A stretch of DNA of 64,000 nt from Eurosta solidaginis (taxonomy: Eukaryota > Arthropoda > Insecta > Diptera > Tephritidae): NCBI RefSeq assembly GCF_040869045.1, contig NC_090319.1:372387601-372451600 (forward strand), read 5' to 3'. Below are positions 46,325 through 56,366 of this stretch, piece after piece. Each line of letters starts with the position of its first letter. Position 1 is the first letter of the stretch. Below the pieces are notes generated by a model, which saw only the letters and a list, made by a program, of their open reading frames with translations, was not told the DNA's origin and searched no databases. The translations under genes were made by a program, and so were the position numbers.

Positions 46325-46696
46325 TTAAATTTCAAATAAAATTTTATCAAAGTGTAACTGGGCACTTTTGATTTCTTTTTGAACTAAACTACGTAAGTAC
46401 CTGGAGATGCCAGCCGAATGTCGGAGGTCATTGCTGAATAAAAAAATTGCTCTGAGTATGGAGCCTTTTAGTGTTTTTTCGTAAAATTTTAGTGTGATAT
46501 TTATTTTTCTATTTAGCCAAGTTCTCCCACAACCCGAACTTGAAGTTTCCCGTAAACGATTTTTAAATAATGTTTGCCCCTTTTTCGTGCTTAAAAATTT
46601 CGCTGTATCCCCACAGATCAGAAAGTTAATGCTGTGCCGCCAAACGTGCCGGAGCCTTGACCTCGCGAGCTCATGACACGAGCACAGAACGTGCAA
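46325..46696 (-). pseudogene. LINE ORF2 C-terminal fragment, unit 2
   Basis: Identical to 43585-43956 apart from one residue (CGRTW in place of CGRAW). Confidence 0.55.
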
Positions 46697-47193
46697 TGGC
46701 CTGTACTTTGGTACTTTTTATTCCTCCAAAACGGGTTGAGATCTGAGCTCTCCTTTGCCAACTCATCAGGCTATACATTATATAAACGGTCGGCAAAAAA
46801 AGACCTTAAAGGAAAACTTATACATATCCGTGTAAACGAAATTTAGAAACAAGTTCAGCAAAACCGTTGATTGCAACACTTTCAAAATAAACCTTTTTTT
46901 TTTTATTTAATTCATGACTATATTTCTTGTGAAAAATATTGCATATACTAATCGAATCACTATTTTAACAGCTTTCTTTAAAATTATAAAAGTTTTGAAA
47001 GAGTGTCGCACTAATCCTTATAACTGTGACCCCAATATAAATTCATCTTGAGCGAATGCTCTAAAACTCTTGCGTACGCTCCAGGATATATATGTGGAGT
47101 ATGTACTGTTTGAGACTATTGCCCAAATGGCGACGGCAGCTTAAATATGCTTCCTCCGGTATTTCCGATTCTTCTTGTATCGACTGTATGTTT

Positions 47194-47380
47194 TTGTTGT
47201 TGTAGCGATCAGGTTACTCCCCGAAGGCTTTGGGGAGTGTTATCGATTTGATGGTCCTTTGCCGGATACAGATCCGGTACGCTCCGGTAACACAGCACCA
47301 TTAAGGTGCTAGCCCGACCTTCTCGGGAACGATTTATATGGCCACATTAAACCTTCAGGCCGTCCCTCCCTCCCCACGCA
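47194..47380 (-). mobile_element. CAA-tailed retroposon (family A) fragment, unit 2
   Basis: Segmental-duplication copy of 44454-44640. Confidence 0.75.
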
Positions 47381-47562
47381 AGGCCACTGCTACAACAACA
47401 ACAACAAAGTATCTTTGAAGCAGATTTTTGAAAGTGGCTAAAAAACCGCTTTTAGAAAATTGTATCTCTTGGAAATTTTTACACATACAAATTTTCGTAA
47501 AAATAAGTAATATGCTATTTTCAATAAAACCGGTTCGAATACAATATCGACAGGCTTATATA

Positions 47563-47905
47563 GGGATTCAAGGGGTTGTGTAGCGCAATCCCCTCAAGGG
47601 GTTGCCAGCGCAATATATAGCTTCTCCAACCCAATTGTGAACTTCACCTACCCGTGGCGAATCCTGTTTCATTAACAAACGAGGCTCCAGTGATCCCAAG
47701 CTCGTCACGGAACTAGGGGTGGGGAGGGAGGGATGGCCTGAAGGTTTAAAGTGGTAATATAAATCGTTCCCGAGATGGTCGGGCTGGTACCTTAATGGTG
47801 CTTTGTTATCGGAGTGTACCGGATCTATATCCGGCAACGGACCATCAACATCGGTAACACTCCGCAAAGCCTCGGCGAGTGTCTTTATCGTTAATACAAC
47901 AACCG
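47563..47905 (+). mobile_element. CAA-tailed retroposon (family A), unit 2
   Basis: Segmental-duplication copy of 44823-45165. Confidence 0.78.
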
Positions 47906-47971
47906 GCTTATATAAGGCGAAGTCTTGACGCACAGCATCTTTTAATAACTACGATTTAAAATCTATAGAGA

Positions 47972-48279
47972 ATCTAACTAATATAGTTTTTTCTTTAATA
48001 ATTTCACTCTCATTATCCTAACTAACTACAAATATATGTACATACATGTGCCGAAAATCGCCATACATATTTATGAGGTACTTGTGCAATTCGCAAGTGT
48101 CGTGTTCATGTAAAATTTTAAAATTTTCCATGGTTTGCAATAAAAATTTTGTTTGAAGCATAGCACATACGACGTATAGAAGACCTTGTGAGTTGCCTAT
48201 TTCTTGGATTTGTCTACTAATGTATACGAAATTATAACCAAAAATTTAACAACTGGCTTGTTTCATGTCACTAATTAAC
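47972..48279. other. Downstream flank of the PRKCSH-like gene
   Basis: AT-rich sequence between the duplication and the stop at 48280-48282. It would hold the 3' UTR of the minus-strand gene. No clear AATAAA beside the stop. Confidence 0.5.
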
Positions 48280-49025
48280 TTATAATAATGCGCATCGATT
48301 TGTACAACTAATGGTCAGCCATTCGTCACTACCGTCACAGCAATCACATATGCCATCGTTAACACGACTACTTGGCACAAAAAAATCGACGCCACGGCCG
48401 GTAATGTGCCGCTTCTGATATTTGCAGTAAAATCGTCCATTAGAGCAGGCGTTCGTACTTGGCTCATCACTACCATCGGAGAGGCAATCGCAATATTCAT
48501 CATTGACACGCTCAAAACTTACTTCATGACTACCATCCAAACAACGGAAGTTGCCATTGAAATTGGGTTTATACGAATCATAATCGAATAGACGAATTCC
48601 ACTGCAAATAAATGTAAATAAATAAAAAATAAATGTGTAAAGACAAAATACATCGAATTGTATCCAACTAAAACATTCAATTGGAAAAAGCAAAATTGTA
48701 TGTACCGTATAATTTTAATGGATTCGTCAACGGGATTGGCAAGTGCTTTAACTGCACTTTCCTCGCCGCCTCCTCCGCCGTCATAACCATCAGTCTGTTT
48801 ACTTCCCAAGGATTGTAGAATTTCCTTATGTTTTTTTCGAATTCCATTCACCGTTTCTTCTAAACTCCATGGTGTACTAGCATTTGGGAGCTGATTTATG
48901 GAAAATGCTTGATAAATAATAAACACTATACCTAATAAAAATACGCCTAATAGGAGCATTTTAGACTTTTGTTTATAAAATGGTTTATAATATATATTCT
49001 CCCGTTTGACCCAAGTCTTTCGCAT
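48280..49025 (-). CDS. Membrane-anchored glucosidase II beta-like (PRKCSH N-domain) protein
   Basis: Two exons on the minus strand: 49025-48706 (ATG at 49025, donor CG|GTACAT) and 48601-48280 (acceptor TTTGCAG), 642 nt, 213 residues. Residues about 23-42 (MLLLGVFLLGIVFIIYQAF) form one hydrophobic segment after a basic N-terminus, a likely signal anchor. The second exon carries the paired LDL-receptor-A-like modules of the glucosidase II beta N-terminus: FRCLDGS, RVNDEYCDC, DGSDEP, CSNGRFYC, RVNDGICDCCDGSDEW. In glucosidase II these bind calcium and help recruit the catalytic subunit in the ER. There is no coiled-coil or mannose-6-phosphate-receptor-like domain, so this is a short paralogue or an N-terminal part; no later exon was seen. 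ER location is inferred. Confidence 0.82.
48601..49025 (-). other. PRKCSH-like gene: exon 1 and 104-bp intron
   Basis: Exon 1 is 49025-48706 and the intron 48705-48602. Reading exon 1 through the donor gives a false extension into a hydrophobic intron-coded stretch. Splicing restores RGIRLFDYDSYKP in frame, which supports the model. Confidence 0.8.
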
Positions 49026-50090
49026 TGTGATGCTTTGGTTATATTTTTTGTATCACGATTTGCGTAGAAAGGATAATTTTTACCACTTTAAGGGACGAAA
49101 GAATAATGTTTTTTTTTTTTTTTTTTTTTTTTGGGATTTGATTGCATGGAGGAGGACCTTCTTATATTTGAAAGTCCCAGTTCCAGGTTATTGTCCAATG
49201 CATAAAATGATTAATTTCTGGATTAACTTTCCATAGTATGTAAGTAATTTAGGCTCCACTAATACACAATGGTAATACCAACTGGCCAGAACCATGTGTA
49301 GTAGCTTGCTATTTGTATTTAATTATGTGCTTTGTTAACTGGTTTTTTCATGGCACCACGCCAGGTTATTTTCAAATTATAGTTATATGTATGTTTGATT
49401 ATTTATAAAATTTGTGTTTATGTCCAATTTAATTTGGTAAAGGTCTTTAATTTGTTGATATTTTCCAAATCTTCATATCACAATAGTTTCAATTTTTGTT
49501 AATTTTCAGTTTGAGTTGGTATTTTTGTCCACTTTCTTTGTTTAAATATCACTTTTTGGTTGTATGATTCAAATCCAATTTGTCTAATCCGGTAAGTTTT
49601 ATCTCGATTCCACCAGTCCATTCCATTGTTGTTTTTGTCCAATTTTGGTAATTATTTTTCGTTTATTTAATTTGTGTATTTTGTAAGTTTTAATTTAATA
49701 TATACAGATTCCCCAGTCCATTCCATTGTTGTTTTTGTCCAATTTTGGTAATTTTCGTCTTTTCCGTTATTATATTTTATATTTATTCAGGTTATGTGTA
49801 CATGACTGTACATTTTAGTTACTCCGTTAAATTGTCCCGTTTATTTCCGAGAATTTTATTTCCATTTGTATGTATGTAAAAACATTAATTTTCAGTGGCT
49901 TGTTGCCAAGTGTCTTCAATGATTTTCCCGTTACGACAGTTTTACGTAAATCGAGTTGGTATTATGTGGCCCACGCCAGGTTATCAATTTCATTTGTTAT
50001 TTATATGCACAATTTGCATATTTTTACAATACAGCGCACAATTTGTAAGTATTTTTAATTAATATTGTCTTTTCGACTCCCGCACTATCC
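49026..50090. other. Upstream flank of the PRKCSH-like gene with short direct repeats
   Basis: A long T run at 49110-49132. TCCATTCCATTGTTGTTTTT with TTTGTCCAATTTTGGTAATT occurs twice about 100 bp apart (49617-49660 and 49717-49757). CCACGCCAGGTTAT occurs at about 49356 and 49970. No gene or element termini; possibly an uncharacterised repeat. Confidence 0.5.
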
Positions 50091-50094
50091 GCCA

Positions 50095-50475
50095 TTTTAT
50101 TCTCAAACCGCGTGAGTAAAGCCCCTTGATAGCACGCGGTTGAGTTGTGGGGAAAACCGAACTTGACGCGACGACGTCAGAAAACGAAGTGGAATAATGT
50201 TTTTGTGAAAATTTACAAATGATGTGTCAGGAATAAATTATTTTTGTTTACATGTCACGGCTTTTTATCTGACAGTGTTGCTAATGTTTAATCAATGCAG
50301 GGCTGTAATTTTTGGTAGAGTAATAAGGTTAAGGTCCGTTTGCACCCTCTTCAATTAATCGTTTCTTTTCTACAATGCGATTCAACCTAAACCACATGAG
50401 CAAAAACAAAAAATGATCAATCACTCGCAAAATTATCGCCGAAGCGGCAACATCATTTTTGTTAAATGTTCGTGT
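50095..50475. other. Unassigned sequence with a short hairpin
   Basis: CCGCGTG (about 50110) and CACGCGG (about 50134) could form a 7-bp stem. Nothing else recognised before the Penelope 3' region. Confidence 0.4.
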
Positions 50476-50552
50476 TATACATTAAATTTATCAATAACAG
50501 GCTTTTCTGATCTAAGTCCAGCGTGCAAATAAAACTAAATTATTCCACTATT

Positions 50553-50594
50553 ATCCCAACGTTTCGCTAATCTTTGTTAGCATCTTCAGGGGGC
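50553..50594 (-). ncRNA. Hammerhead ribozyme core in the Penelope 3' region
   Basis: On the minus strand: GCCCC, CUGAAGA (50589-50583), stem II GCUAA/UUAGC with a 6-nt loop, GAAAC, GUU, GGG. CCC and GGG pair as stem I, ACGU is a minimal palindromic stem III, and predicted cleavage follows GUU. The architecture equals that of the core at 3211-3249 although the sequences differ, as if conserved by selection for structure. Confidence 0.7.
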
Positions 50595-50820
50595 ATTTAT
50601 TTTAAAAAATCCCTGCCACAAACAAAAGTTAAAATTACAAGATAGTTAAATGAGTAAAAATTTTTAACAAGAAACACTTACACTATTGGATTTCGTATCG
50701 AAAACATGAACATAAAACAACAAAAGCATTAGTCACTTAAACATATACATACATGAATAAACTATGACCAGTACCATCTAACCATCATGGTAGTCTTGTC
50801 AATACTAAATATTCTTATTT

Positions 50821-52079
50821 TTATATTTTTAAACATGCTATGTAGGCGGCAGCAATGTTTTCTGTATCCTCGCGTTTGTTCATTGTCTTTTCTCGTCTTT
50901 CCATTATTCTCAGGCTTTCCAATGTGTATCTTGTTGTTATTCTCTTTTCTTTGTCTATAATTTTCGCATTTTTAAAATCAGCTGTATGACCACTTGTCAA
51001 CATATGCTGTGATAACGCTGTGCTGGTCTTTTGTTTTTTTATGTCAGCTTCATGTTCTCCCAGTCTAACAGCTAAGGCTCGCTTTGTTGTGCCAATATAT
51101 ATTTGATCGCATTTTTCATGTTCTCTTCCTTTGCATTTTATCTCGTATATAACGTTGTTTTGTTGTTGAGGCTGTATAGGATGTTTTGTTTTTGTATATA
51201 TTGTAGAGACGGTGTGGTTTGATTTGTAAGCAAGGGTTGTGTGTTGTGTTGTTGCTATATTGTGATGAATATTTTCTGTCAACTTTGGAATGTATGTAAC
51301 GCTGTAGAATTTCTTTTGTGTTTGTACTTCAGTACTTGCTCTTTTATCGGGTTGGTTGTTGCTTTTCATGGTCTCCTGGTCTATAAGTTCGCGTATTAAA
51401 TTTATGGGGTAATTGTTTTTTCTTAGGATTCTATATATTTTGTCTTTATTAGCGTCGTGGAATTTTTCGTGGCTTATGGTCAGTATCTTCTGTATTAAAT
51501 TTTTGGCTGTATTGATCTTATATTTTATGGGTTGTGATGATAAATAATTTATTAGTCGTCCAGAAGAAGTAGGTTTTGTATGCCAGTCAAGTAGAAGATT
51601 TTGATTTTCCCTGTGAATGCATGCGTCAAGAAATGGTATTTTGGAGTTTACTTCAATTTCCATAGTAAATTTTAATTTGTCATGGTATTTATTTAAATTT
51701 TCAAGAATTGTGTTGGTATCGTTGCGTTTAATTACAGCGAAAATGTCGTCCACATATTTGCAAATAAATTTTATTTCTATATTGTGTTCATGCTTTAGCT
51801 TTAGAATCGTATTGTCCAATACGTCATCCATGACGATGTCCGCAATGGTGGGAGAAATTGGATTGCCCATGGGCATACCAAAGGTTTGTGTATACAAATC
51901 GCCATCAAATATAAAATAGTTGTTTTCCTTTATGCAGAAGTCTAACATATCTTGAAATTTTGTTTTAGGAATATTAGAAATGGCTTTTATTTTGTCCCAT
52001 TTGTTCGAAATTATTTTAGAAGCTAACGTCGTTGGTATGTTTGTAAATAAAGATACGACGTCAAAAGACACTAAAATAT
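50821..52079 (-). pseudogene. Penelope reverse transcriptase/GIY-YIG endonuclease, C-terminal part
   Basis: About 420 codons, open to the stop at 50821. RT blocks: SFDVVSLFTNIP, FGMPMGNPISPTIADIVMDD, and the active site KYVDDIFAVI (YVDD about residue 115). The C-terminal GIY-YIG endonuclease follows: VIYEIKCKG, QIYIGTTKRALAVRLGEHEA and SQHMLTSGH. This RT plus GIY-YIG combination defines Penelope-like elements. The upstream half lies beyond the Gypsy element at 58437-58969. Confidence 0.88.
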
Positions 52080-52749
52080 TGTAACGAATTTTCTGCAAAT
52101 CCTCTTATTTGCAATCCTCTGCTAAGTTCGAATCACTAAACTGTTGAATAAATAACTCCAATATTGAATGATGGAAAAATGGCCTTTATTAAGTACTTCA
52201 CAATAACACTCAAACTGTGCAACGAATAGCTTAATAACCAAACTGATATCTTAAAGGAAACTGACTTTCAAAATAATAGTGCTATTGCTCGCTAGATATC
52301 GTCTTACTCGTAACTGCTTGACAATTCAAATCAAACTGAATTCCTTCTTACTCGCTGGCGCCGCTTTTATAGTTTACGCTGCATACTTCTAGGCTCTTCG
52401 ATTTCCAGAAGTTACTAGTTGTTTCGGCTACAAAATCGCCAGCCACAACTACGTGCACAAATTATTGCTCTCTCTTGTGACAACTCAGATAAGGTATATG
52501 CATGTGTTTGTAGTTTACAGTCTCCCGCACACACATAAGCGTATAAGTAAATTCATCGGTGTGTGACATCTCATCTCTCGCTGCCTTGTATGTAAATGTT
52601 GCTCGTCGGAATGTGTACATATGTGTAGACGCAATTATTGATTCGTTTATGTAGATACATAATGATTGAATTATTGATGTGCATTCACGTCACTGCTTAG
52701 ATCGGCTTAGAGCTGGCAGCACTCCTTAGTTTTGCTAATATTCGTAACA
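52080..52749 (-). repeat. Gypsy 3' LTR (670 bp)
   Basis: Minus-strand sequence starts TGTTACGAATATTAGC and ends CGTTACA. Contains AGAGCTGGCAGC (near 52708-52720), which the other LTR lacks. A TATAAAAGC promoter-like word lies near 52368 on the minus strand. Confidence 0.92.
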
Positions 52750-52760
52750 CTGCCCTCCAC

Positions 52761-55700
52761 CTAAGTCTGATCGTCCCGATCAGACAAATCTCTCGATCTA
52801 AACGCTGCTAATCTCTCCAAATGAACCACTTTCATTTTGGTTCGTGGTTTGGTAGTGGTTTGTATGCGGTACACTACATCGTTGATCCGTTTTACAACTT
52901 TGTATGGGCCTTCCCAGTTACACTGCAATTTCGGGGACAACCCTTTTTTTCGTTGTGGGTTGTATAGCAGCACCAAATCTCCTTCCTGAAACCCTTCCGA
53001 ATTAATTGCTTTATCGTACCTCGCTTTCATCTTGTCACTCATAATCTTTGCTCGTTGCCTTACCAGATCGTGTATCCCTCTCAGCTCTTCTTCTAAGACA
53101 TCAGTGGATTTCTTGACATTCCTCTCCGCATCGGCATCTATCCCATACTTCAAATCAGCTGGCAGTCGAAGGTCATTGCCAAAAATTACCTTTGCGGGAG
53201 TTTGGCCCGTTGTGTCATGTACTGCCGATCGGTAGGCCATCAAGAATAATGATATGTGTGTATCCCAGTCCTTATGGTACTTGTCGACTACTTTCCTTAA
53301 ATGCTCCTCCAATGTTCTATTGAAACGTTCCACCATACCATCGGACTGAGGATGCAATGCAGTTGTCCGTGTTTTTCGAATGCCCAACTTCTTGCACAGT
53401 TCTTGGAACACAGCTGATTCAAAATTCCTGCCTTGGTCAGAATGTAACTCCATTGGTACACCATACCTTGCAACCCATTCGTTTTTAACCACTTCTGCTA
53501 CTGTTTCTGCTTCTTGGTTTGGGATTGGGTATACCTCTGGCCATTTACTGAAATAATCCATAACCACCAGTACGTATTTGTTTCCGCGGTTGCTAGTAGG
53601 AAATGGACCTGCGACATCCATGGCGATCCTTTCAAATGGTGCACCTGAAATATACTGCTTCATCTGGCCACGACTTCGGGTTTTGGGCCCTTTCGCTCTG
53701 TTGCATACCTCGCAATTGGCAATCCACTCGGTGACCGACTGACGGCAACCAACCCAATAGAATCTCTGCTTAATTTTCTCGAGTGTCTTCGTGATTCCAA
53801 GATGGCCTCCACTTGGACCATTGTGCAACTCGCTGAGCACGTCAGGAATCCTCTTTCTGGGAACAACTATAAGTTTCTTCTTGCACTGACCATCCTCACT
53901 CTCCCATACTCGATGCAAGCAACCGGATATCAATTCCAAACTGTTCCACTGTGCCCAATATGACTTCGCAATGGGACTCTCTGCTGACATATCCTCTCTG
54001 CTTGGTCTTTCGTTTCGTTCGAGCCCTTGCATAACATGTGACAGACCTGTATCTTCTAGCTGACACTTTCTTAGTTGTTCCTTGTCGCATTTATCCGTAC
54101 ACGTTATAGTCATTAGCCGGACATCTATAATGTCTTCTTTAGCCTCGGCCTTTGAACAGTGCTTGCATTCCAAACTACATGGCCTTCGTGACATTGCATC
54201 GGCATTTCCATGGGTACTACCTTTTCGATGCTCAATGGAAAAGTCATAGCTTTGAAGTCGCTCGATCCACCGTGCCAATTGTCCTTCCGGATTACGGAAC
54301 TGCAGAAGCCATTTCAATGCTGCGTGATCTGTCCTGACATGGAATCGCTGGCCGTAGAGGTATTTGTGAAAATGTTTAATGCACTCTACCAATGCCAACA
54401 GCTCTCTCCGCGTAACACAGTAGTTCCTCTCTGGTTTTCCAATCGAACGGCTGTAATATGCAACTACCTTCTCCTGTCCATCGACCAGTTGTGATAAAAC
54501 GCCTCCTATAGCATATCCACTTGCATCTGTATCTAGAATAAATGTTGCTCCTGGAATCGGATATGCTAACATTGGGGCAGTGCACAAACGCTCCTTCAAT
54601 GTTTGGAAAGCCACTTCTTGCTCCTTCTTCCATTCAAAAGCTTTGTTTTTTCTTGTAAGCTCATGGAGGCTATGGGCTACGCTGGAAAAATTTGGTACAA
54701 ATCGGCGGTAATATGTGCACAGCCCAAGAAAACTTCTCAATTCATGTAGATTCTGTGGTCTTGGCCAATCCTGTACAGCCTCTATTTTTTCGTTCGCAGT
54801 GCAGATGCCCTCTGTCGTTACCTTGTGACCCAAATAATTGACTTCCTTTTTAAACAGCGCACACTTTTTGGGACTTAACTTCAGACCAGCGCCAGCTATT
54901 CTCTGGAAAACTTCCTCCAAGTTCTTAAGATGTTCATCAAAGCTCTTGCCCAATACGATGATGTCGTCCAGGTACACCAAGCATGTTTTCCAATGTAGTC
55001 CTTTCAGTACCTGGTCCATGAGTCTCTCAAAAGTAGCTGGTGCATTACAAAGTCCAAAAGGCATCACTGTAAATTGCCAAAGACCATCACCGACACTGAA
55101 GGCTGTTTTCTCTTTATCTTCCTCCTTCACCTCCACTTGCCAGTAGCCGCTTTTCAAGTCCAGCGTGGAAAACCATTTCGTACCAGATAGCGAGTCCAGA
55201 GTGTCGTCAATTCTTGGCAATGGGTAGCTATCCTTTTTCGTTACGTCATTCAACTTCCGGTAGTCCACGCAAAACCTCATTTTTCCATCCTTTTTTTTTA
55301 CAAGTACTACCGGTGAGCTCCATGAACTAGCTGATGGTTCGATGACGCCGCTGTCGTTCATTTCTTGAATGATTTGACTCACAACTTCCCGCTTCGCCAG
55401 TGGAACACTACGTGGAGCTTGACGGATCGGTCTCGCATCTCCAGTGTCAATTTGATGTTTCACAACGTTGGTGCGGCCTGGTTTAGAATCATCCTGGTCA
55501 AATATGTTCGCGTACTTTAGGAGCAGTTGTTTTGCCTTACTCTGATATGCTTCCTCTAGTCCCTGCATCCATGCCGTGATGTCATTTGAAAGATCAGTAT
55601 TACTAGCTGAAACGTGTTCCTGGAGCTGTTCACAGTTAATAACCACTTCAGCCTCTTGGCATCTTCCCAAAATAGCTCCTTTAGTCAGTTTGAGTGGTGA

Positions 55701-56366
55701 CTTGAACTCATTGAGTACTCTTACCGGAATACGTCCATCTTGTTTTGTCATAGCCAGGGTTTTTCCTACAAGTATGTTTAGTGCTGATTTGTTTGCTGCT
55801 TCGACAACCCACAATTTGTTTGTCCCACAATCTCCATCAACCTTTGCCCAGATGACTGCTTCGGATTTTGGTGGTATTTGCTGACTCTCTTCCACCAGCA
55901 CTCGTTTACTGCTGTAGCCTCTCTCGTAGCCGAAATTAAGTGGTACATCCATGTTTTTATATCGCATCGTCTTGCTTTGCATGTCGATCTTGATGCCCTG
56001 GTCGATTAAGAAGTCCACTCCAATTATGATTTCATCAACAATTTCTGCCACTATAAAATTGTGTACTACCATGACGTTCCCAATTGCGACTTCACATTCT
56101 ACTTCTCCAATTACCTGGGTGTCCTCTCCCGTGGCTGTACGTAATCTTGCTCCAAGCAATGGTCTTATCTTTTTGTTGACTAAATCCGCTCGAATGATGG
56201 AATGAGATGCACCCGTATCTACAGTCAATAACCGTTCCTTTCCGTCCCCATGTCCTCCAACAGTAAGGTTGCTCGATCTTCTTCCAATCTGCGAGATAGA
56301 GATTATGGGGCATTCAATTGCGGGAGCCAGCTGTCGCCCCTTGCGGCTGACTCGATTTAGTTTAAC
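52761..56366 (-). CDS. Gypsy pol: protease, reverse transcriptase, RNase H, integrase
   Basis: The frame is open from inside the end of gag (GTT codon of the slippery site, 56366) to 52761, about 1,200 codons. Numbering from 56228: protease DTGASHS (residues 4-10), RT core about 280-470 with active site YLDD (419-422), RNase H starting DTDASGY (about 567), integrase zinc finger (HLG about 809, CEVC 839-842), catalytic D871, D931 and E967 (DD35E spacing), and a GPY motif near 1107. All key residues visible are present. There is no good own start codon, so it is most likely made as a Gag-Pol fusion by -1 frameshifting. Confidence 0.94.
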   Translation of the reverse strand, partial: VKLNRVSRKGRQLAPAIECPIISISQIGRRSSNLTVGGHGDGKERLLTVDTGASHSIIRADLVNKKIRPLLGARLRTATGEDTQVIGEVECEVAIGNVMVVHNFIVAEIVDEIIIGVDFLIDQGIKIDMQSKTMRYKNMDVPLNFGYERGYSSKRVLVEESQQIPPKSEAVIWAKVDGDCGTNKLWVVEAANKSALNILVGKTLAMTKQDGRIPVRVLNEFKSPLKLTKGAILGRCQEAEVVINCEQLQEHVSASNTDLSNDITAWMQGLEEAYQSKAKQLLLKYANIFDQDDSKPGRTNVVKHQIDTGDARPIRQAPRSVPLAKREVVSQIIQEMNDSGVIEPSASSWSSPVVLVKKKDGKMRFCVDYRKLNDVTKKDSYPLPRIDDTLDSLSGTKWFSTLDLKSGYWQVEVKEEDKEKTAFSVGDGLWQFTVMPFGLCNAPATFERLMDQVLKGLHWKTCLVYLDDIIVLGKSFDEHLKNLEEVFQRIAGAGLKLSPKKCALFKKEVNYLGHKVTTEGICTANEKIEAVQDWPRPQNLHELRSFLGLCTYYRRFVPNFSSVAHSLHELTRKNKAFEWKKEQEVAFQTLKERLCTAPMLAYPIPGATFILDTDASGYAIGGVLSQLVDGQEKVVAYYSRSIGKPERNYCVTRRELLALVECIKHFHKYLYGQRFHVRTDHAALKWLLQFRNPEGQLARWIERLQSYDFSIEHRKGSTHGNADAMSRRPCSLECKHCSKAEAKEDIIDVRLMTITCTDKCDKEQLRKCQLEDTGLSHVMQGLERNERPSREDMSAESPIAKSYWAQWNSLELISGCLHRVWESEDGQCKKKLIVVPRKRIPDVLSELHNGPSGGHLGITKTLEKIKQRFYWVGCRQSVTEWIANCEVCNRAKGPKTRSRGQMKQYISGAPFERIAMDVAGPFPTSNRGNKYVLVVMDYFSKWPEVYPIPNQEAETVAEVVKNEWVARYGVPMELHSDQGRNFESAVFQELCKKLGIRKTRTTALHPQSDGMVERFNRTLEEHLRKVVDKYHKDWDTHISLFLMAYRSAVHDTTGQTPAKVIFGNDLRLPADLKYGIDADAERNVKKSTDVLEEELRGIHDLVRQRAKIMSDKMKARYDKAINSEGFQEGDLVLLYNPQRKKGLSPKLQCNWEGPYKVVKRINDVVYRIQTTTKPRTKMKVVHLERLAAFRSRDLSDRDDQT
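56326..56366 (-). promoter_or_regulatory. Candidate -1 ribosomal frameshift signal between gag and pol
   Basis: On the minus strand the last two gag sense codons are TTA AAC, preceded by G, giving the heptamer G TTA AAC (56366-56360) directly before the TAA stop (56359-56357). Slipping back one base reads GTT AAA and enters pol exactly in frame. After an 8-nt spacer, GTCAGC (56351-56346) can pair with GCTGGC (56331-56326), with a small CGC/GCG inner stem. GUUAAAC is a known slippery heptamer. Efficiency is not known. Confidence 0.75.

Larger units (their letters stand above)
45232..47971. repeat. 2.74-kb tandem duplication, unit 2
   Basis: Same order and orientation as unit 1. At its right edge ATCTATAGAG runs into unique sequence AATCTAACTAATATAG. 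Near-identity means a very recent duplication or an assembly artefact. Confidence 0.95.

Noticed and set aside
50105..50145. Helitron-like 3' hairpin (CCGCGTG...CACGCGG)
   Set aside because: No CTRR end or TC start; a 7-bp stem alone is insufficient.
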